Source of the DNA: Natronospirales bacterium
Lineage (GTDB): Bacteria > Pseudomonadota > Gammaproteobacteria > Natronospirales > REEB76
Assembly (NCBI GenBank): GCA_021816765.1
Contig: JAKAXB010000018.1
Location: 1 to 36,356, forward strand
DNA length: 36,356 nucleotides
Direction: 5' to 3'
Both the position numbers and the translations under genes were made by a program. Shown here piece by piece: positions 19,046-28,361 of this stretch; positions within the stretch are counted from its first letter, which is position 1, and every line of letters starts with the position of its first letter. Under the pieces are notes generated by a model. That model was not told where the DNA came from and did no database searches. It worked only from the letters and a program-made list of their open reading frames with translations.

Positions 19046-19663
19046 ATGTCAGATCCACGGCTTGTACAGAAGTTTGCGGCCCTTGCGGGGGTATTCAGCG
19101 TCATGCTGCTGCTCGCCGGCTGCGGCATCAACAACATCCCCGCCTACAAACAGCAGGTGGTTGCATCCTGGAGCCAGGTGCTCAACGAATACCAGCGGCG
19201 TACCGACTTGATACCGAACCTGGTGGCGACCGTGAAAGGCTACGCTGCCCATGAAGCCAGTGTTCTGGAAGCGGTCACCGAGGCACGCGCCAAGGTCACG
19301 CAGACGCGGATTCCCGCGGATATCCTCACCAACCCCAAAGCGTTCCACCAATTCGAGCGGAATCAGGCGACCCTGGGCGGCGCATTGTCGCGCCTCATGA
19401 TGGTGACGGAGAATTACCCGAACCTGAAAGCCGACCAGAACTTCCTCATGCTGCAGGCGCAACTGGAGGGCACCGAAAACCGCATCGCCGTGGCACGCCG
19501 CGATTACATCCTGGCGGTGCAGCAATACGACACGGAACTCACCACCATTCCCGGTCGCTGGTATCACTCGATGTTCTACAGCAGCTACCAGCCGATCCAG
19601 AACTTCACCATTGCAGAACAGGCTATGCAGGTTCCCAAGGTCAATTTCTCCGGTACCCCGTGA
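19046..19663 (+). CDS. lemA: LemA family lipoprotein
   Basis: This 205-residue protein has a lipoprotein signal (FSVMLLLAGCGINNIP; lipobox LAGC). The all-helical LemA domain follows: VVASWSQVLNEYQRRTDLIPNLVATVKGYAAHEASVLEAVTEARAKV, then ENYPNLKADQNFLMLQAQLEGTENRIAVARRDYILAVQQYDTELTTIPG. The start at 19046 places the signal correctly and follows CAGGTGA. Its stop overlaps the GTG start of the TPM gene. LemA is nearly always beside TPM-domain proteins and is thought to act in envelope or membrane-protein maintenance. Confidence 0.93.
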   Translation: MSDPRLVQKFAALAGVFSVMLLLAGCGINNIPAYKQQVVASWSQVLNEYQRRTDLIPNLVATVKGYAAHEASVLEAVTEARAKVTQTRIPADILTNPKAFHQFERNQATLGGALSRLMMVTENYPNLKADQNFLMLQAQLEGTENRIAVARRDYILAVQQYDTELTTIPGRWYHSMFYSSYQPIQNFTIAEQAMQVPKVNFSGTP

Positions 19664-20463
19664 AACGCGCACACTTGTTCCTGTTGGCAGTGCTGCTGAT
19701 TCTGTTCAGCGGCACACCGGTACTCGCCCGCAATATGCTGGATGCCGGCATGCCGCCGTTCCCGGCGCTCAGCGGACCGGTGGTGGATGAGGCGCATCTG
19801 CTGCCGGCGGACGTGTTCAACAGCCTGTCGCAACAGCTCGCGGCCTATTCCCGCAGCACCGGCACGCAACTGGTGGTGGTGACGCTGCCGACGCTCAAAG
19901 GCTATCCCATCCAGTACTACGGCTACCAACTGGGACGCCACTGGGGCATCGGCCAGAAGGGCAAGAACAACGGCGCGCTCTTGATCGTGGATGCGGCGGA
20001 GAAGCAGGTGCGCATCGAGGTGGGGTACGGCCTGGAAGGCACGCTCACCGATGCGGCCAGCTTCGAGATCATCCACAACATCATCGTGCCCAGGTTCCAG
20101 AAGGGCGACTACGCCGGCGGCATCGTCGCCGGCGCCCGTGCCATTCTTGCGGTGCTTGGCGACCACGCCGCCGCCGTGCAGCAGCAGCAAGTGCGCGAAC
20201 ATTCCGCCACCGGCGGCCTGATGCTGCTTATCATTCTGTTTGCCCTGTTTCCGCTCATCGCAACGATCTTTTCCAAAGGTAAGGGCGGCCCTGGCGGTGG
20301 CTCCGGCGGTGGCGGCAGCGGCTGGTTATGGCTGGGTGCACTCGCCATGCTGGGCAGTTTCGGTGGAGGTGGCTTCGGAGGGGGCGGTTTCGGCGGTGGC
20401 TTCGGTGGTTTCTCCGGCGGCGGCGGTTCGTTCGGGGGCGGCGGCGCCTCGGGCGGCTGGTGA
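19660..20463 (+). CDS. TPM-domain secreted/membrane protein (YgcG-like) with Gly-rich tail
   Basis: This 267-residue protein has a signal peptide (LFLLAVLLILFSGTPVLA) and a TPM domain, about residues 35-165: GPVVDEAHLLPADVFNSLSQQLAAYSRSTGTQLVVVTLPTLKG, GKNNGALLIVDAAEKQVRIEVGYGLEGTLTDA and IIVPRFQKGDYAGGI. A TM helix (LMLLIILFALFPLIATIF) follows, then a tail of Gly-Gly-Ser/Phe repeats to the stop, as in many relatives. GTG at 19660 overlaps the lemA stop (GTGA), so translation is coupled. The repeat tail creates misleading long frames on other strands. Confidence 0.92.
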   Translation: MKRAHLFLLAVLLILFSGTPVLARNMLDAGMPPFPALSGPVVDEAHLLPADVFNSLSQQLAAYSRSTGTQLVVVTLPTLKGYPIQYYGYQLGRHWGIGQKGKNNGALLIVDAAEKQVRIEVGYGLEGTLTDAASFEIIHNIIVPRFQKGDYAGGIVAGARAILAVLGDHAAAVQQQQVREHSATGGLMLLIILFALFPLIATIFSKGKGGPGGGSGGGGSGWLWLGALAMLGSFGGGGFGGGGFGGGFGGFSGGGGSFGGGGASGGW

Positions 20464-20474
20464 GAGGCTCATAC

Positions 20475-21095
20475 ATGATTAAATTCAGCGACCAGGACAA
20501 AGCCCGCATCACCGCCGCCATTCACGCAGCGGAAAAGAACACCAGCGGCGAATTCGTGGCGGTGGTGGCGCGCATCAGCGATCACTATCTCTTCCTGCCG
20601 TTGCTGTGGGCCGCGATTGTGGCGCTGCTGGTGCCGGGCGTGTTCCTGCTGTTTTCGGTTCCGCTTGCCTACATGCACGTCTATCAGATCCAGCTTGCGG
20701 TGTTTATCGTGCTGGCCCTGTTGTTTCTGTTCGTGCCGGAACTGCATCTGCACCTGATTCCACGCCATATCAAGCATGCCCGCGCCAGCCGCCTGGCGAA
20801 GGCGCAGTTCTACCTGCAGGGCGTGCATGTGACCCACGACCGCTCGGGCGTGCTGTTCTTCGTGTCGCTGGCGGAGCATTACGTGGAGATCGTGGCGGAC
20901 CGGGGTATCCACGAAAAGCTCGGTGAAGCCCATTGGCAGGGGATCATCAGGACTTTCGTGGAGCACGTGCAAAAGGGGCAGGTGGTGGAGGGTTTCGTCG
21001 CCGCCATCAGCGCCTGCGGCGAAGCCATGGCGCAGCACTACCCCCCTGATCCCGATAACACCGACGAGTTACCCGGCGGTCTCATCGAAATTTGA
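20475..21095 (+). CDS. Second TPM-domain membrane protein
   Basis: This 206-residue protein starts at 20475 with MIKFSDQDKARITAAIHAAEKNTSGEFVAVVARISDHY, the start of the shorter TPM variant. Two membrane helices follow (LPLLWAAIVALLVPGVFLLFSVPLAYMHV and IQLAVFIVLALLFLFVPELHLHLIP). The C-terminal half reads HVTHDRSGVLFFVSLAEHYVEIVADRGIHEKLGEAHWQGIIRTFVEHVQKGQVVEGF. It completes the lemA-TPM-TPM set seen in many Gram-negative bacteria. The gap to the previous gene is 11 bp, so all three should be one transcript, probably ended by the hairpin that follows. Confidence 0.9.
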   Translation: MIKFSDQDKARITAAIHAAEKNTSGEFVAVVARISDHYLFLPLLWAAIVALLVPGVFLLFSVPLAYMHVYQIQLAVFIVLALLFLFVPELHLHLIPRHIKHARASRLAKAQFYLQGVHVTHDRSGVLFFVSLAEHYVEIVADRGIHEKLGEAHWQGIIRTFVEHVQKGQVVEGFVAAISACGEAMAQHYPPDPDNTDELPGGLIEI

Positions 21096-21098
21096 GGA

Positions 21099-21136
21099 AC
21101 CCCCTGAGTCTCCGATTGCAGAAATCAGAGGGGGGT
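21099..21136 (+). terminator. Hairpin after the lemA/TPM operon
   Basis: ACCCCCTGA (21099-21107) can pair with TCAGAGGGGGGT (21125-21136), with a small bulge and a 17-base loop, followed by CTTC. It lies directly after the stop at 21095. There is no long T run, so it may be a weak terminator or only a stabilising stem. Confidence 0.45.
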
Positions 21137-21151
21137 CTTCATGCATAGAGT

Positions 21152-22057
21152 ATGTTCAAAAGAATCGCTCTAGCAGCGTTCTTGATTGCAGGATGGGCCC
21201 TGCGGAGCGTTGCGTACGCCTATCCTGGTGCCATTGATGGAAAAATCAATCACTACATTTCTTCCGGCATGCGACTCAACCAAAAGCGGGTGCGACTGGA
21301 GAACGAGCAGCAGGCACTGCTAACACAACGAAAACAACTAGACGCCGAAGGTGTCCAACTGGCGAAAGACCAGGAAACGTATAATAACCTGGCCGAGCAG
21401 CGCAACAAGCTGGCTGCGGAGCATAAGGCTGAAATTGAAGAAACTCGCAAATAATGTCCGGACTTTGGTCCCCGCAAGAATCTGGAGCAACTGGCCCAGA
21501 GCGCGGATTCCGCGGCACTTTCCACCGGATGTACCGGATTTTGCAACAATGGTGCCGTTAACCTCGATGTCCGCCAGAAGAATGAATATGCGCACAAATG
21601 CAATGCCAGGATCAAACAGATTAATGACAAGACGTTTCAGGAAATTTCCGGCACGTCGTCTCTTTTAAGCAAACAAGGTAACCTGACAGAACGCTCAGCG
21701 GATTATTCTGCAAAAATATCGACCTGGAACCGGCGTGAAATGGAGGTTGTTGGTGCTCTCAATAACGTTTACCGGGAGATCAGCGCCTAGCAAAATGACG
21801 CCGAGAATTTTATGCAGCCCGATGCATTTCAGAAACAAATTGCCTGGGCGCACGCGAGTAAGGTATGTACCACACCCAGTTTCAGCGGAATCTCCCGGGA
21901 GCGAATGGCAAAAACAAGTCGCTACATTTTCACATGCCTGGGTAACGTGGAAAACGCACGCAGGCATTTTTACGCACACTACGACGCATACCTGAAGAAA
22001 TGGTATCCCGGTTATTACAAGGCGCTGCAAAAAACTCCCGGGGGAGGGGGAGTATAA
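21152..22057 (+). pseudogene. Secreted coiled-coil protein gene with two in-frame stop codons
   Basis: One frame runs 302 codons from ATG 21152 to TAA ending at 22057, broken only by TAA at 21452-21454 and TAG at 21788-21790. The first part (100 residues) has a signal peptide (MFKRIALAAFLIAGWALRSVAYA) and a Gln/Lys/Glu-rich coiled coil. The second (111 residues) continues with Cys-rich CTGFCNNGAVNLDVRQKNEYAHKCNARIKQINDKTFQEIS. The third (about 88 residues) ends AHASKVCTTPSFSG...HYDAYLKKWYPGYYKALQKTPGGGGV. All three are protein-like and no frameshift is needed. It is most likely a recently inactivated gene; readthrough or sequencing error are alternatives. Confidence 0.7.
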
Positions 22058-22352
22058 AGATAGCTTTACACCGTCGCCGGTTGGCGTAGTTATGGTTAAG
22101 ATGAAATCCGAAGTACCAGGCAAATGTATATCCATGTCATCTCACGCATGGAATAAGGTCTTGCAGGGACAGGCTAGTGAGCAGTCTCCAGATGCAGTTA
22201 TTTTCCACGGCTGCCCTGTCCCCAAAGACCTAAATACGCACTGAGTCCAGACAGTATCCAATTTCATCAGGTAACATGCACCGAAGTATGTTCAGTTACA
22301 CGCCTGATCCAATATTGGTCATGACACACTCACTATCCACAGCCGGCAATTG
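22058..22352. other. Gene-free, lower-GC spacer before pncB
   Basis: About 295 bp without a convincing gene. It contains a perfect CCAATATTGG palindrome at 22309-22318, about 35 bp before the pncB start. Short frames on both strands show no recognisable protein. The pncB promoter should lie here, but I could not pick one with confidence. Confidence 0.35.
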
Positions 22353-22363
22353 ATGATTATCAG
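22350..22363. promoter_or_regulatory. Near-consensus FNR/DNR-type site over the pncB start codon
   Basis: TTGATGATTATCAG matches TTGAT-N4-ATCAA at nine of ten defined bases and includes the pncB ATG at 22353. A bound regulator here would block transcription or initiation, not activate it. A single near-match over a start codon can arise by chance. Confidence 0.3.
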
Positions 22364-23531
22364 GTCATTGCTCGATACCGATCTCTATAAATTCACCATG
22401 ATGCAGGCGGTGCTGCACCAGTTCCCGGCGGCGCAGGCCGAGTACCGTTTGGGGTGCCGTCACCCGATGGCGAACCTAGCTCCCCTTGCGAAGGAAATCC
22501 GCACTGAGATTCACCACCTGTGTACGCTGCGCCTGCAGGATGAGGAACTCGACTGGCTCAGCCGGCTGCGCTACATGAAGACGGACTTCGTAGAATTCCT
22601 ACGCAACTTCCATCTGCAAGAGCGATTCATCGAGGTAGATGGTACAAATGGTGGGCTGCATATCCTGATCCACGGACCGTGGTTGCACACCATTCTATTT
22701 GAAGTGCCGGTGCTCGCCATCGTCAACGAGGTGTATTTCCGCAACACCGTGCGCTCGCCGAATCTGGTCGAGGGTCGCCGCCGGCTGGTGCGCAAGATCG
22801 CCATGATCCGAGAGCTGCCGGATGCGGCGGAATTCGCGCTTGCCGAGTTCGGCACGCGGCGGCGTTTCAGCCGCATCTGGCAACATGAGGTGATACGGAC
22901 ACTGGCGCGGGAGCTGGCGCTGAGCCTGCGCGGTACCAGCAATCTGCTGTGGGCTCGTGAATTCAACCTGACTCCCATCGGTACCATGGCCCATGAATGG
23001 ATGCAGGCGGCCCAGGTATTGGGGCCGCGGCTCGCCCTGGCGCAGCGTTTCGCGCTGCAGTCTTGGGCGCAGGAATATCGCGGCGATCTCGGCATCGCGC
23101 TCAGCGACAACTACGGGCTCGAGGCCTTTTTGCGCGACTTTGACCTGTACTTCTGCAAATTGTTCGACGGTGCCCGCCAGGATTCTGGTGATCCCTTCAC
23201 TTGGGCAGAGCGCGTCATCGCCCATTATCGGTCGAACCGCGTGGATCCGCACACCAAGTCACTGGTATTCAGCGACAGTCTCACCATCACACGTGCCATC
23301 GACATCTTCAACCGCTTCAAACATGAGGCGCGGATCGGTTTCGGCATCGGAACACACCTTACCAATGATCTCGGTTACACGCCGCTCAATATCGTCATCA
23401 AGATGACCCGCTGCAACGGCCAGCCGGTGGCCAAGCTGAGCGACGACCCAGAGAAAACCCTGTGTGACGACCCGGTCTATCTCGCCTACCTGCGGGAGGT
23501 CTATGGACTTAATGCACGGGCCCGCGGTTAA
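22353..23531 (+). CDS. pncB: Nicotinate phosphoribosyltransferase
   Basis: This 392-residue enzyme makes nicotinate mononucleotide from nicotinate and PRPP in NAD salvage. The opening [35 protein letters not shown] is diagnostic. The middle holds the [16 protein letters not shown] block and [24 protein letters not shown], whose His is the conserved autophosphorylated one. [23 protein letters not shown] is the phosphoribosyl site. Length is normal. I prefer ATG 22353 over the preceding TTG 22350. Its stop overlaps the stop of the convergent AhpD-like gene (TTAA shared). Confidence 0.95.
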   Translation: MIIRSLLDTDLYKFTMMQAVLHQFPAAQAEYRLGCRHPMANLAPLAKEIRTEIHHLCTLRLQDEELDWLSRLRYMKTDFVEFLRNFHLQERFIEVDGTNGGLHILIHGPWLHTILFEVPVLAIVNEVYFRNTVRSPNLVEGRRRLVRKIAMIRELPDAAEFALAEFGTRRRFSRIWQHEVIRTLARELALSLRGTSNLLWAREFNLTPIGTMAHEWMQAAQVLGPRLALAQRFALQSWAQEYRGDLGIALSDNYGLEAFLRDFDLYFCKLFDGARQDSGDPFTWAERVIAHYRSNRVDPHTKSLVFSDSLTITRAIDIFNRFKHEARIGFGIGTHLTNDLGYTPLNIVIKMTRCNGQPVAKLSDDPEKTLCDDPVYLAYLREVYGLNARARG

Positions 23532-23869
23532 CCGCCGGCCGCCTCTCGATCCAGCTCATCCAGAGCAAGTGCGGAGTGCGCATAGGCGCCGCCGGCACGC
23601 ATCTCCGCCGCCACCCAGATGGCCTCCATGATTTCCTCGGGCGTGGTGCCGCTGCGGCGAGCGGCACGAGTGTGACCGCGAATGCAATAGGGACACTGGG
23701 TAGTGTGCGCTACGGCGACAGCGATGAGGTGCTTGGTTTTTTCGGGTAGCGCACCATCGGCAAATACCGCCTTGCTGAACGCCTGAAAGGCTTCCAGTGG
23801 TTTGGGCGCCAGCACCTTGCGGCGTGCCGAGATGGCGGCAGATGATTCGGGATACATTGCATGGGTCAT
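23528..23869 (-). CDS. AhpD-like carboxymuconolactone-decarboxylase family protein
   Basis: This 113-residue protein has the AhpD-type redox core: [63 protein letters not shown]. The CPYC pair with a following His at position +3 (CxxCxxxH) forms the peroxidase or disulfide centre. Such proteins reduce peroxides or act as thiol reductases. The start at 23869 follows GGAGAAAA. It is the last gene of the long minus-strand run that begins with lipA, 46 bp after the DUF488 gene. Confidence 0.88.
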   Translation of the reverse strand: MTHAMYPESSAAISARRKVLAPKPLEAFQAFSKAVFADGALPEKTKHLIAVAVAHTTQCPYCIRGHTRAARRSGTTPEEIMEAIWVAAEMRAGGAYAHSALALDELDREAAGG

Positions 23870-23915
23870 GGTGTTTTCTCCAGTTGTGTTTGCACGATAT
23901 CTCGAGCGGTGGTTG

Positions 23916-24278
23916 TCAGTTCCGCAGACTGCGGCGCAGGTAGGCAGCCAGCACCATAGCTTGGTTATGTTCCTCGTCATGAGCGCCGAACAGCAGCGTC
24001 ACCGTGGCGTGTGATTTGAGTATCTCCCGCAGAGCTTGTACCGGCGTCTTGTTGGCGCGCAATTCGGCCGTATAGCGGCGCCTGAACTCGGTCCATTTTT
24101 CCGGATCATGGCCAAACCACTGGCGTAACTTGGTACTGGGGGCCACATCCTTCAGCCAGTGGTCAACAGCGGCCTTCTTTTTGGTCAGGCCACGGGGCCA
24201 CATACGATCCACCAGTACCCGGCAGCCGTCACGGCTCACCGGGGGAAGATAAACACGTTTCAGTTTGAGTAGCGTCAT
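23916..24278 (-). CDS. DUF488 family protein
   Basis: This 120-residue protein matches DUF488: LKRVYLPPVSRDGCRVLVDRMWPRGLTKKKAAVDHWLKDVAPSTKLRQWFGHDPEKWTEFRRRYTAEL, then a strand with TVTLLFGAHDEEHNQAMVLAAYL. The VDRMWPRG and APS...LRQWFGH motifs are the family signature. Its biochemical role is unknown. ATG 24278 follows GGAGG 8 bp upstream. It lies in the minus-strand run between a glutathione S-transferase and an AhpD-like gene, which suggests stress-related use. Confidence 0.9.
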   Translation of the reverse strand: MTLLKLKRVYLPPVSRDGCRVLVDRMWPRGLTKKKAAVDHWLKDVAPSTKLRQWFGHDPEKWTEFRRRYTAELRANKTPVQALREILKSHATVTLLFGAHDEEHNQAMVLAAYLRRSLRN

Positions 24279-24341
24279 ATCAAACCTCCACTTCTCCATG
24301 GGTTGCGGTTAGTGCCGATACCTTTAGGGGTTGTTGTGGAC

Positions 24342-24998
24342 TCAGTACCGCATCCCGGTAACGGCGGCTTTGGGATGCAGGCTGGCAGGGGCGGACGGGC
24401 GGTTGTCCATGGTCGTGAACCACGCGTGCAGGTTTCGCAGTCCACTGTCGTAGGGTTGACCGACGCGTGAACCGAAATCAAGTGCGGTATAAAGCACAAT
24501 GTCCACAACCGTGAAACGATGCGGTACGATCACCGTACGTCCCACCAGCAGGGCATCCAGCCAAAGCAGCCCATCGTGCACGAGCTTTTCAAGCCCGGGA
24601 ACACATTCCGGCAGGATGAGCATGCGTTTCCTGTACATCGCTGCGGCTGGTCCGTAGTGGAAGGCAGCGTACAGCGGCTCGGTAATACGCCGTTCGATGC
24701 GGCGTTGCCACATCCGCGTCTCGGCACGCTCTTCGGGTGTTGAGCCCAGGAGTGGCGGTACCGGGTATTTCTCTTCCAGATATTGGAAAATCGCACCGGT
24801 TTCCGCCAGCCAGAAACCGTCGTCAAGGATAAGCACCGGCACTTGACCACCCGGGTTGTGCTGAATGAATTCTGGACGGCGATTTTCCCCGGCATCCACA
24901 TCCATCTCGCGTATCGGCAGTGTGAGACATTTCTCCAACAGATACATACGGAGGCCGCGGGGGTTTGGACGTGCCGCATTACAAAATATCATTGCCAC
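24342..24998 (-). CDS. Glutathione S-transferase family protein
   Basis: This 218-residue protein has a thioredoxin-like N-terminal domain (MIFCNAARPNPRGLRMYLLEKCLTLPIREMDVDAGENRRPEFIQHNPGGQVPVLILDDGFWLAETGAIFQYLEEKY) with the cis-Pro in GGQVPVL and the glutathione-binding ETGAI. An all-helical C-terminal domain follows from about residue 88. Family members conjugate glutathione or reduce disulfides and peroxides. The AARPNP segment takes the place of the catalytic Ser/Cys/Tyr region. It lies in the lipA-led minus-strand run, about 100 bp after the sdhB remnant. Confidence 0.9.
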   Translation of the reverse strand: MAMIFCNAARPNPRGLRMYLLEKCLTLPIREMDVDAGENRRPEFIQHNPGGQVPVLILDDGFWLAETGAIFQYLEEKYPVPPLLGSTPEERAETRMWQRRIERRITEPLYAAFHYGPAAAMYRKRMLILPECVPGLEKLVHDGLLWLDALLVGRTVIVPHRFTVVDIVLYTALDFGSRVGQPYDSGLRNLHAWFTTMDNRPSAPASLHPKAAVTGMRY

Positions 24999-25100
24999 AT
25001 TCTCGCTTCTGATGAGTCATATATTTTTCCGGGTCATCATAAATATCCAATCGCTTTCCCACGGTACTACCAACCCCGGGGACGATCTTCCCGGCATCCA

Positions 25101-25927
25101 TCAATGCTCGCGTTTTACCATCAACCTTTTGATCTGTGCGATCGCTCGGCCCGGATTCAAGCCTTTCGGACAAGTATTCGTGCAATTGAGGATAGTGTGG
25201 CAACGATACAGTTTGAATGGATCCTGCAAATCATCCAGCCGTTCGCCCGTAGCTTCATCGCGGCTATCGGCCAGCCAGCGCCAAGCCTGCAACAGGGTTG
25301 CCGGGCCGAGAAAACGATCACCGTTCCACCACCAGCTCGGGCAGCCGCTCGTACAACAGAAACACAGGATGCACTCATAATAGCCGTCGAGCTGCACGCG
25401 TTCTTGCTGGGATTGCAGGCGCTCGTGATCCGGTGAAGGCGAGCCGACCTTCAACCCCGGTTCGATTGAGGCGTACTGGGGAAGACATGGGTTTGATCCG
25501 GCACCAGGTCCTTGATAACCGGCATGCTGTTGAGGGGGTATATCTCCACTGCACCTGGAATATCCTTGATGAAACGGGTACAGGCAATCCAGTTGGTGCC
25601 GTCAATGTTCATGGCGCAACTGCCGCACACGCCTTCCCGGCAGGAACGGCGGAATGTCAGGGTGCTGTCTATTTCATTCTTGATCATGATCAGCGCATCC
25701 AGCACCATCGGGCCGCAGCGATCCAGATTAATGCAGTAAGCATCCATGCGCGGTGACTCGCCGCTGTCCGGGTCATAACGATAGATATGGAATTCCTTGA
25801 CCCGCGTGGCATTTTGAGACTGCGGCCACTGCTTGCCCTTGCGGATACGCGAGTCATCAGGCAGTCTGGATGACCGCGCGGGGAGATGCGCGACACGGGG
25901 CAGGATTCGATGTGGCGTATGCGTCAT
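25101..25927 (-). pseudogene. sdhB: Orphan succinate dehydrogenase iron-sulfur subunit, frameshifted
   Basis: The first frame (from ATG 25927) encodes the SdhB N-terminus with the 2Fe-2S ligands in [26 protein letters not shown] and runs to [14 protein letters not shown]. After a run of four G on the plus strand (25478-25481) it shifts and stops at 25451. The neighbouring frame resumes exactly with [10 protein letters not shown]...[42 protein letters not shown]...[23 protein letters not shown], carrying the 4Fe-4S and 3Fe-4S cysteines. One added base would restore a full protein. No sdhA, sdhC or sdhD is nearby. It is either a real pseudogene or a homopolymer sequencing error. Confidence 0.85.
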
Positions 25928-25989
25928 GGTAGTTTTTCTGTCCGCCGTTTGCGGATGCACAGGATATGATTTCGGTGCATTTGCGTGGC

Positions 25990-26940
25990 TCAGGCAAAAT
26001 GGGTCGCATCCACGGGCACGCTGTCCGTGCGCATGAAGTGCTCATTCAGATATTTCTCGCCTTCATCACAGAACAAGGTCACCACCGTACGCAATGCAGG
26101 ATGATTCTCACGGACCCGCTTCGCCGCCAGCAGATGGGCACCGGAGCTAGGGCCACAGAACAGGCCGTGATGCCGCGCCAGATCGCGCATGGCCTGCACT
26201 GCCTCCTGGCTTGACACCGTGAGTACCTGATCTACGAGGCCGGCATGACGCGCGAAGATACCCGGCACAAAACCGTCGGAAATACCCTCGATCTGGTGCT
26301 GCGCGATCTCGCCGCACAAAAGCGTACAGGACTCCGACGGCTCCATGGCGAACAGGCGCACCTTGGGGTTCACCGCGCGGAACGCTTGGCCCACACCCAC
26401 CAGCGTACCACCGGTGCCGACGCCCATCACCAGTGCGTCCGGGAGCGTAGCGGAGGGTAACTGTGCGAGGATTTCCGGACCCAGCAACAGTCGGTTTTCC
26501 TCCACGTTCCATTCCGATTCGAACTGGTGGGGACAGAAAAAGCCGGGTTGCTGCCCGAGTTCGCGGGCCTTCTGCAAGGCATCGTTCACATGAAAGCGGC
26601 CGCAGAACAGCACCTCGGCACCGTAGGCGCGCGAGATGGCCACGCGCTCGCTGGACATGCCCTCGGGCATCACCACCAGCATGCGATAACCCTTGACCGC
26701 CGCCACCAAGGCGAGCGCATTGCCGGTGTTGCCGCTGGTGGCTTCCACTACGGTATCGCCGGGATGCAGCAAGCCCTCGCGTTCTGCCTTCTCCAGCATG
26801 TATTTGGCGATGCGTGCCTTGATGGAACCGGAGGGGTTCAGGAATTCCAGTTTGGCGAAAATGCCGTCCACACACACCAGCGGTGTGTCGCCGATGGCGT
26901 CCAGGATATTGGTCGAAACGAATGGATAGCGCGTGGCCAT
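25990..26940 (-). CDS. Cysteine synthase-like PLP enzyme
   Basis: This 316-residue fold-type II PLP enzyme is related to O-acetylserine sulfhydrylase and CysM/cystathionine beta-synthase. The PLP lysine is K41 in [16 protein letters not shown]. The substrate loop [16 protein letters not shown] and the phosphate-binding [13 protein letters not shown] are clear, as is the C-terminal [11 protein letters not shown]. It would use activated serine and sulfide or another thiol. It begins 11 bp after the stop of the preceding unknown gene and is embedded in a lipA-led run, where a role in sulfur supply is plausible but inferred. Confidence 0.9.
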   Translation of the reverse strand: MATRYPFVSTNILDAIGDTPLVCVDGIFAKLEFLNPSGSIKARIAKYMLEKAEREGLLHPGDTVVEATSGNTGNALALVAAVKGYRMLVVMPEGMSSERVAISRAYGAEVLFCGRFHVNDALQKARELGQQPGFFCPHQFESEWNVEENRLLLGPEILAQLPSATLPDALVMGVGTGGTLVGVGQAFRAVNPKVRLFAMEPSESCTLLCGEIAQHQIEGISDGFVPGIFARHAGLVDQVLTVSSQEAVQAMRDLARHHGLFCGPSSGAHLLAAKRVRENHPALRTVVTLFCDEGEKYLNEHFMRTDSVPVDATHFA

Positions 26941-26951
26941 AAGGGACAGGT

Positions 26952-27338
26952 TCAGTGCTTGCCTCTTCTGCTCGCCAGAGAACCGCCCAGGGTCCAGGAT
27001 GGCGGATCACTGGCGGGAAAGCTGCCGGCCAGTTCTTCATCAATCAACTGTTCGCACTCTTTGGTGCCTCTGGCTTTCGGCTTGGTAGTTGTGGGCGCGC
27101 GTGGATTATCGAATCGTTTGCCGGTCGTGCCCGGTGGAACCACATGAGTGCTGAGATAATGTTTATAGAACTGGTACGACATGATAAAAGCCCTACGGTA
27201 CGGCGGCGTGGAGGCGAAATGCCGGGGATTGAGCACTGCCTCACGGTACACCCGCCGTGTCTGCCGCGCATAACGGTGCGCGGCCTCCCGGCCGGCCCGT
27301 GCGGTAATACCGGCAATGATGAACTCATCGGTGCTCAT
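26952..27338 (-). CDS. Unknown basic protein with C-terminal FPASDPPSW motif
   Basis: This 128-residue protein has no recognised function. The N-terminal half is helical and basic ([29 protein letters not shown]...[16 protein letters not shown]). A Pro/Thr/Lys linker follows, then [25 protein letters not shown]. The ...ESFPASDPP... motif is shared with many short uncharacterised bacterial proteins. The ATG at 27338 overlaps the lipA stop (ATGA), so it is translationally coupled to lipA and expected in fixed proportion to it. No signal peptide or membrane helix is seen. Confidence 0.8.
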   Translation of the reverse strand: MSTDEFIIAGITARAGREAAHRYARQTRRVYREAVLNPRHFASTPPYRRAFIMSYQFYKHYLSTHVVPPGTTGKRFDNPRAPTTTKPKARGTKECEQLIDEELAGSFPASDPPSWTLGGSLASRRGKH

Positions 27339-28303
27339 GCGCCGAGACCCACATTGTCGCGTTCCAGCACACGCTCGGCGCGGTAGCTGGAGCGCACCAG
27401 CGGTCCGGCCACCGCTTCCATGAAGCCCTTGGACAGCGCGAGTTCGCGGTAATTCCGGAACTCCTCTGGGGTCACGAAACGTGCTACTGGCAGGTGATTC
27501 TGTGTCGGGCGCAGGTACTGGCCGAGCGTAATAATATCCACATTGGCGGCGCGCACGTCCTCCAGTGTGAAATCGATCTCCGCTTCGGTCTCACCCAGGC
27601 CCAGCATCAGACTGGTCTTGCTGAGCACGTCGGGGCATTCACGCTTGGCGAATGCCAGCACTTCAAGGGTTTGCCGGTAACCGGCACGCGGATCGCGGGC
27701 ATAACGAGTGAGCCGCTCCACAGTTTCGAGATTCTGCGCGTAAGTCACCACGCCCGCGGCCAGTACCGTAGCCACCGACTTGAAGTTTCCGCCAAAATCC
27801 GGCGTCAAAGCTTCCACTGCCGTTTGCGGCGTGCGTGTATGGATAGCACGGATACAGGCCGCGTAATGTGCCGCACCGCCATCGGGGAGGTCATCGCGGT
27901 CCACCGAGGTCAGCACCACGTATTTAAGATGCATGAGCTCCACCGCCTCGGCCACATGGGTGGGCTCGCCGATATCCAGCCGACCGTGGGGATTGCCGGT
28001 ATCCACGGCGCAAAACCTGCAGGTGCGTGTGCACACCGAACCCATGAGCATGAGCGTAGCGGTGCCCCGGCCCCAGCATTCAGCGATGTTAGGGCACATG
28101 GATTCTTCGCACACGGTATGCAGCTTGTGGCCATGCACGATGTCCCGCACCGCTTGATAGCGCTCGCCTGCAGGCACACGTACCCGCAGCCAGGACGGTT
28201 TGTGATCGGCATCAGGCCGCAAGCTGACCGCATTCGGCCGCAGGCCGTGCTTAATGGCATGCACGCCTTCCGCTGTCACGAATTTATCACCGTTGGACAA
28301 CAT
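27335..28303 (-). CDS. lipA: Lipoyl synthase (radical SAM)
   Basis: This 322-residue radical SAM enzyme inserts two sulfurs into octanoyl-lysine to make the lipoyl cofactor. Both Fe-S clusters are visible: the auxiliary cluster [12 protein letters not shown] (C65, C70, C76) with the serine of the C-terminal RSSYRAE motif, and the radical [11 protein letters not shown] (C91, C95, C98). [11 protein letters not shown] and [11 protein letters not shown] are also typical. There is no lipB here, so this may be an extra, condition-specific copy. It leads the minus-strand run. A perfect FNR/DNR-type palindrome lies about 90 bp upstream. Confidence 0.95.
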   Translation of the reverse strand: MLSNGDKFVTAEGVHAIKHGLRPNAVSLRPDADHKPSWLRVRVPAGERYQAVRDIVHGHKLHTVCEESMCPNIAECWGRGTATLMLMGSVCTRTCRFCAVDTGNPHGRLDIGEPTHVAEAVELMHLKYVVLTSVDRDDLPDGGAAHYAACIRAIHTRTPQTAVEALTPDFGGNFKSVATVLAAGVVTYAQNLETVERLTRYARDPRAGYRQTLEVLAFAKRECPDVLSKTSLMLGLGETEAEIDFTLEDVRAANVDIITLGQYLRPTQNHLPVARFVTPEEFRNYRELALSKGFMEAVAGPLVRSSYRAERVLERDNVGLGA

Positions 28304-28361
28304 GATATTTGAAGCTATTACAATGACTTACCCGCGTATTTACACCGCGTGATCATGCGTC

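Noticed and set aside
20281..20460. Repetitive GGC/GGT-rich tract, considered as a DNA repeat or phase-variable element
   Set aside because: It encodes the Gly-rich tail normal for TPM proteins of this type; units are irregular and frame is kept.
21695..22135. 146-codon minus-strand frame opposite the interrupted coiled-coil gene
   Set aside because: No start context or domain; the plus-strand frame carries a signal peptide and continuous protein-like sequence.
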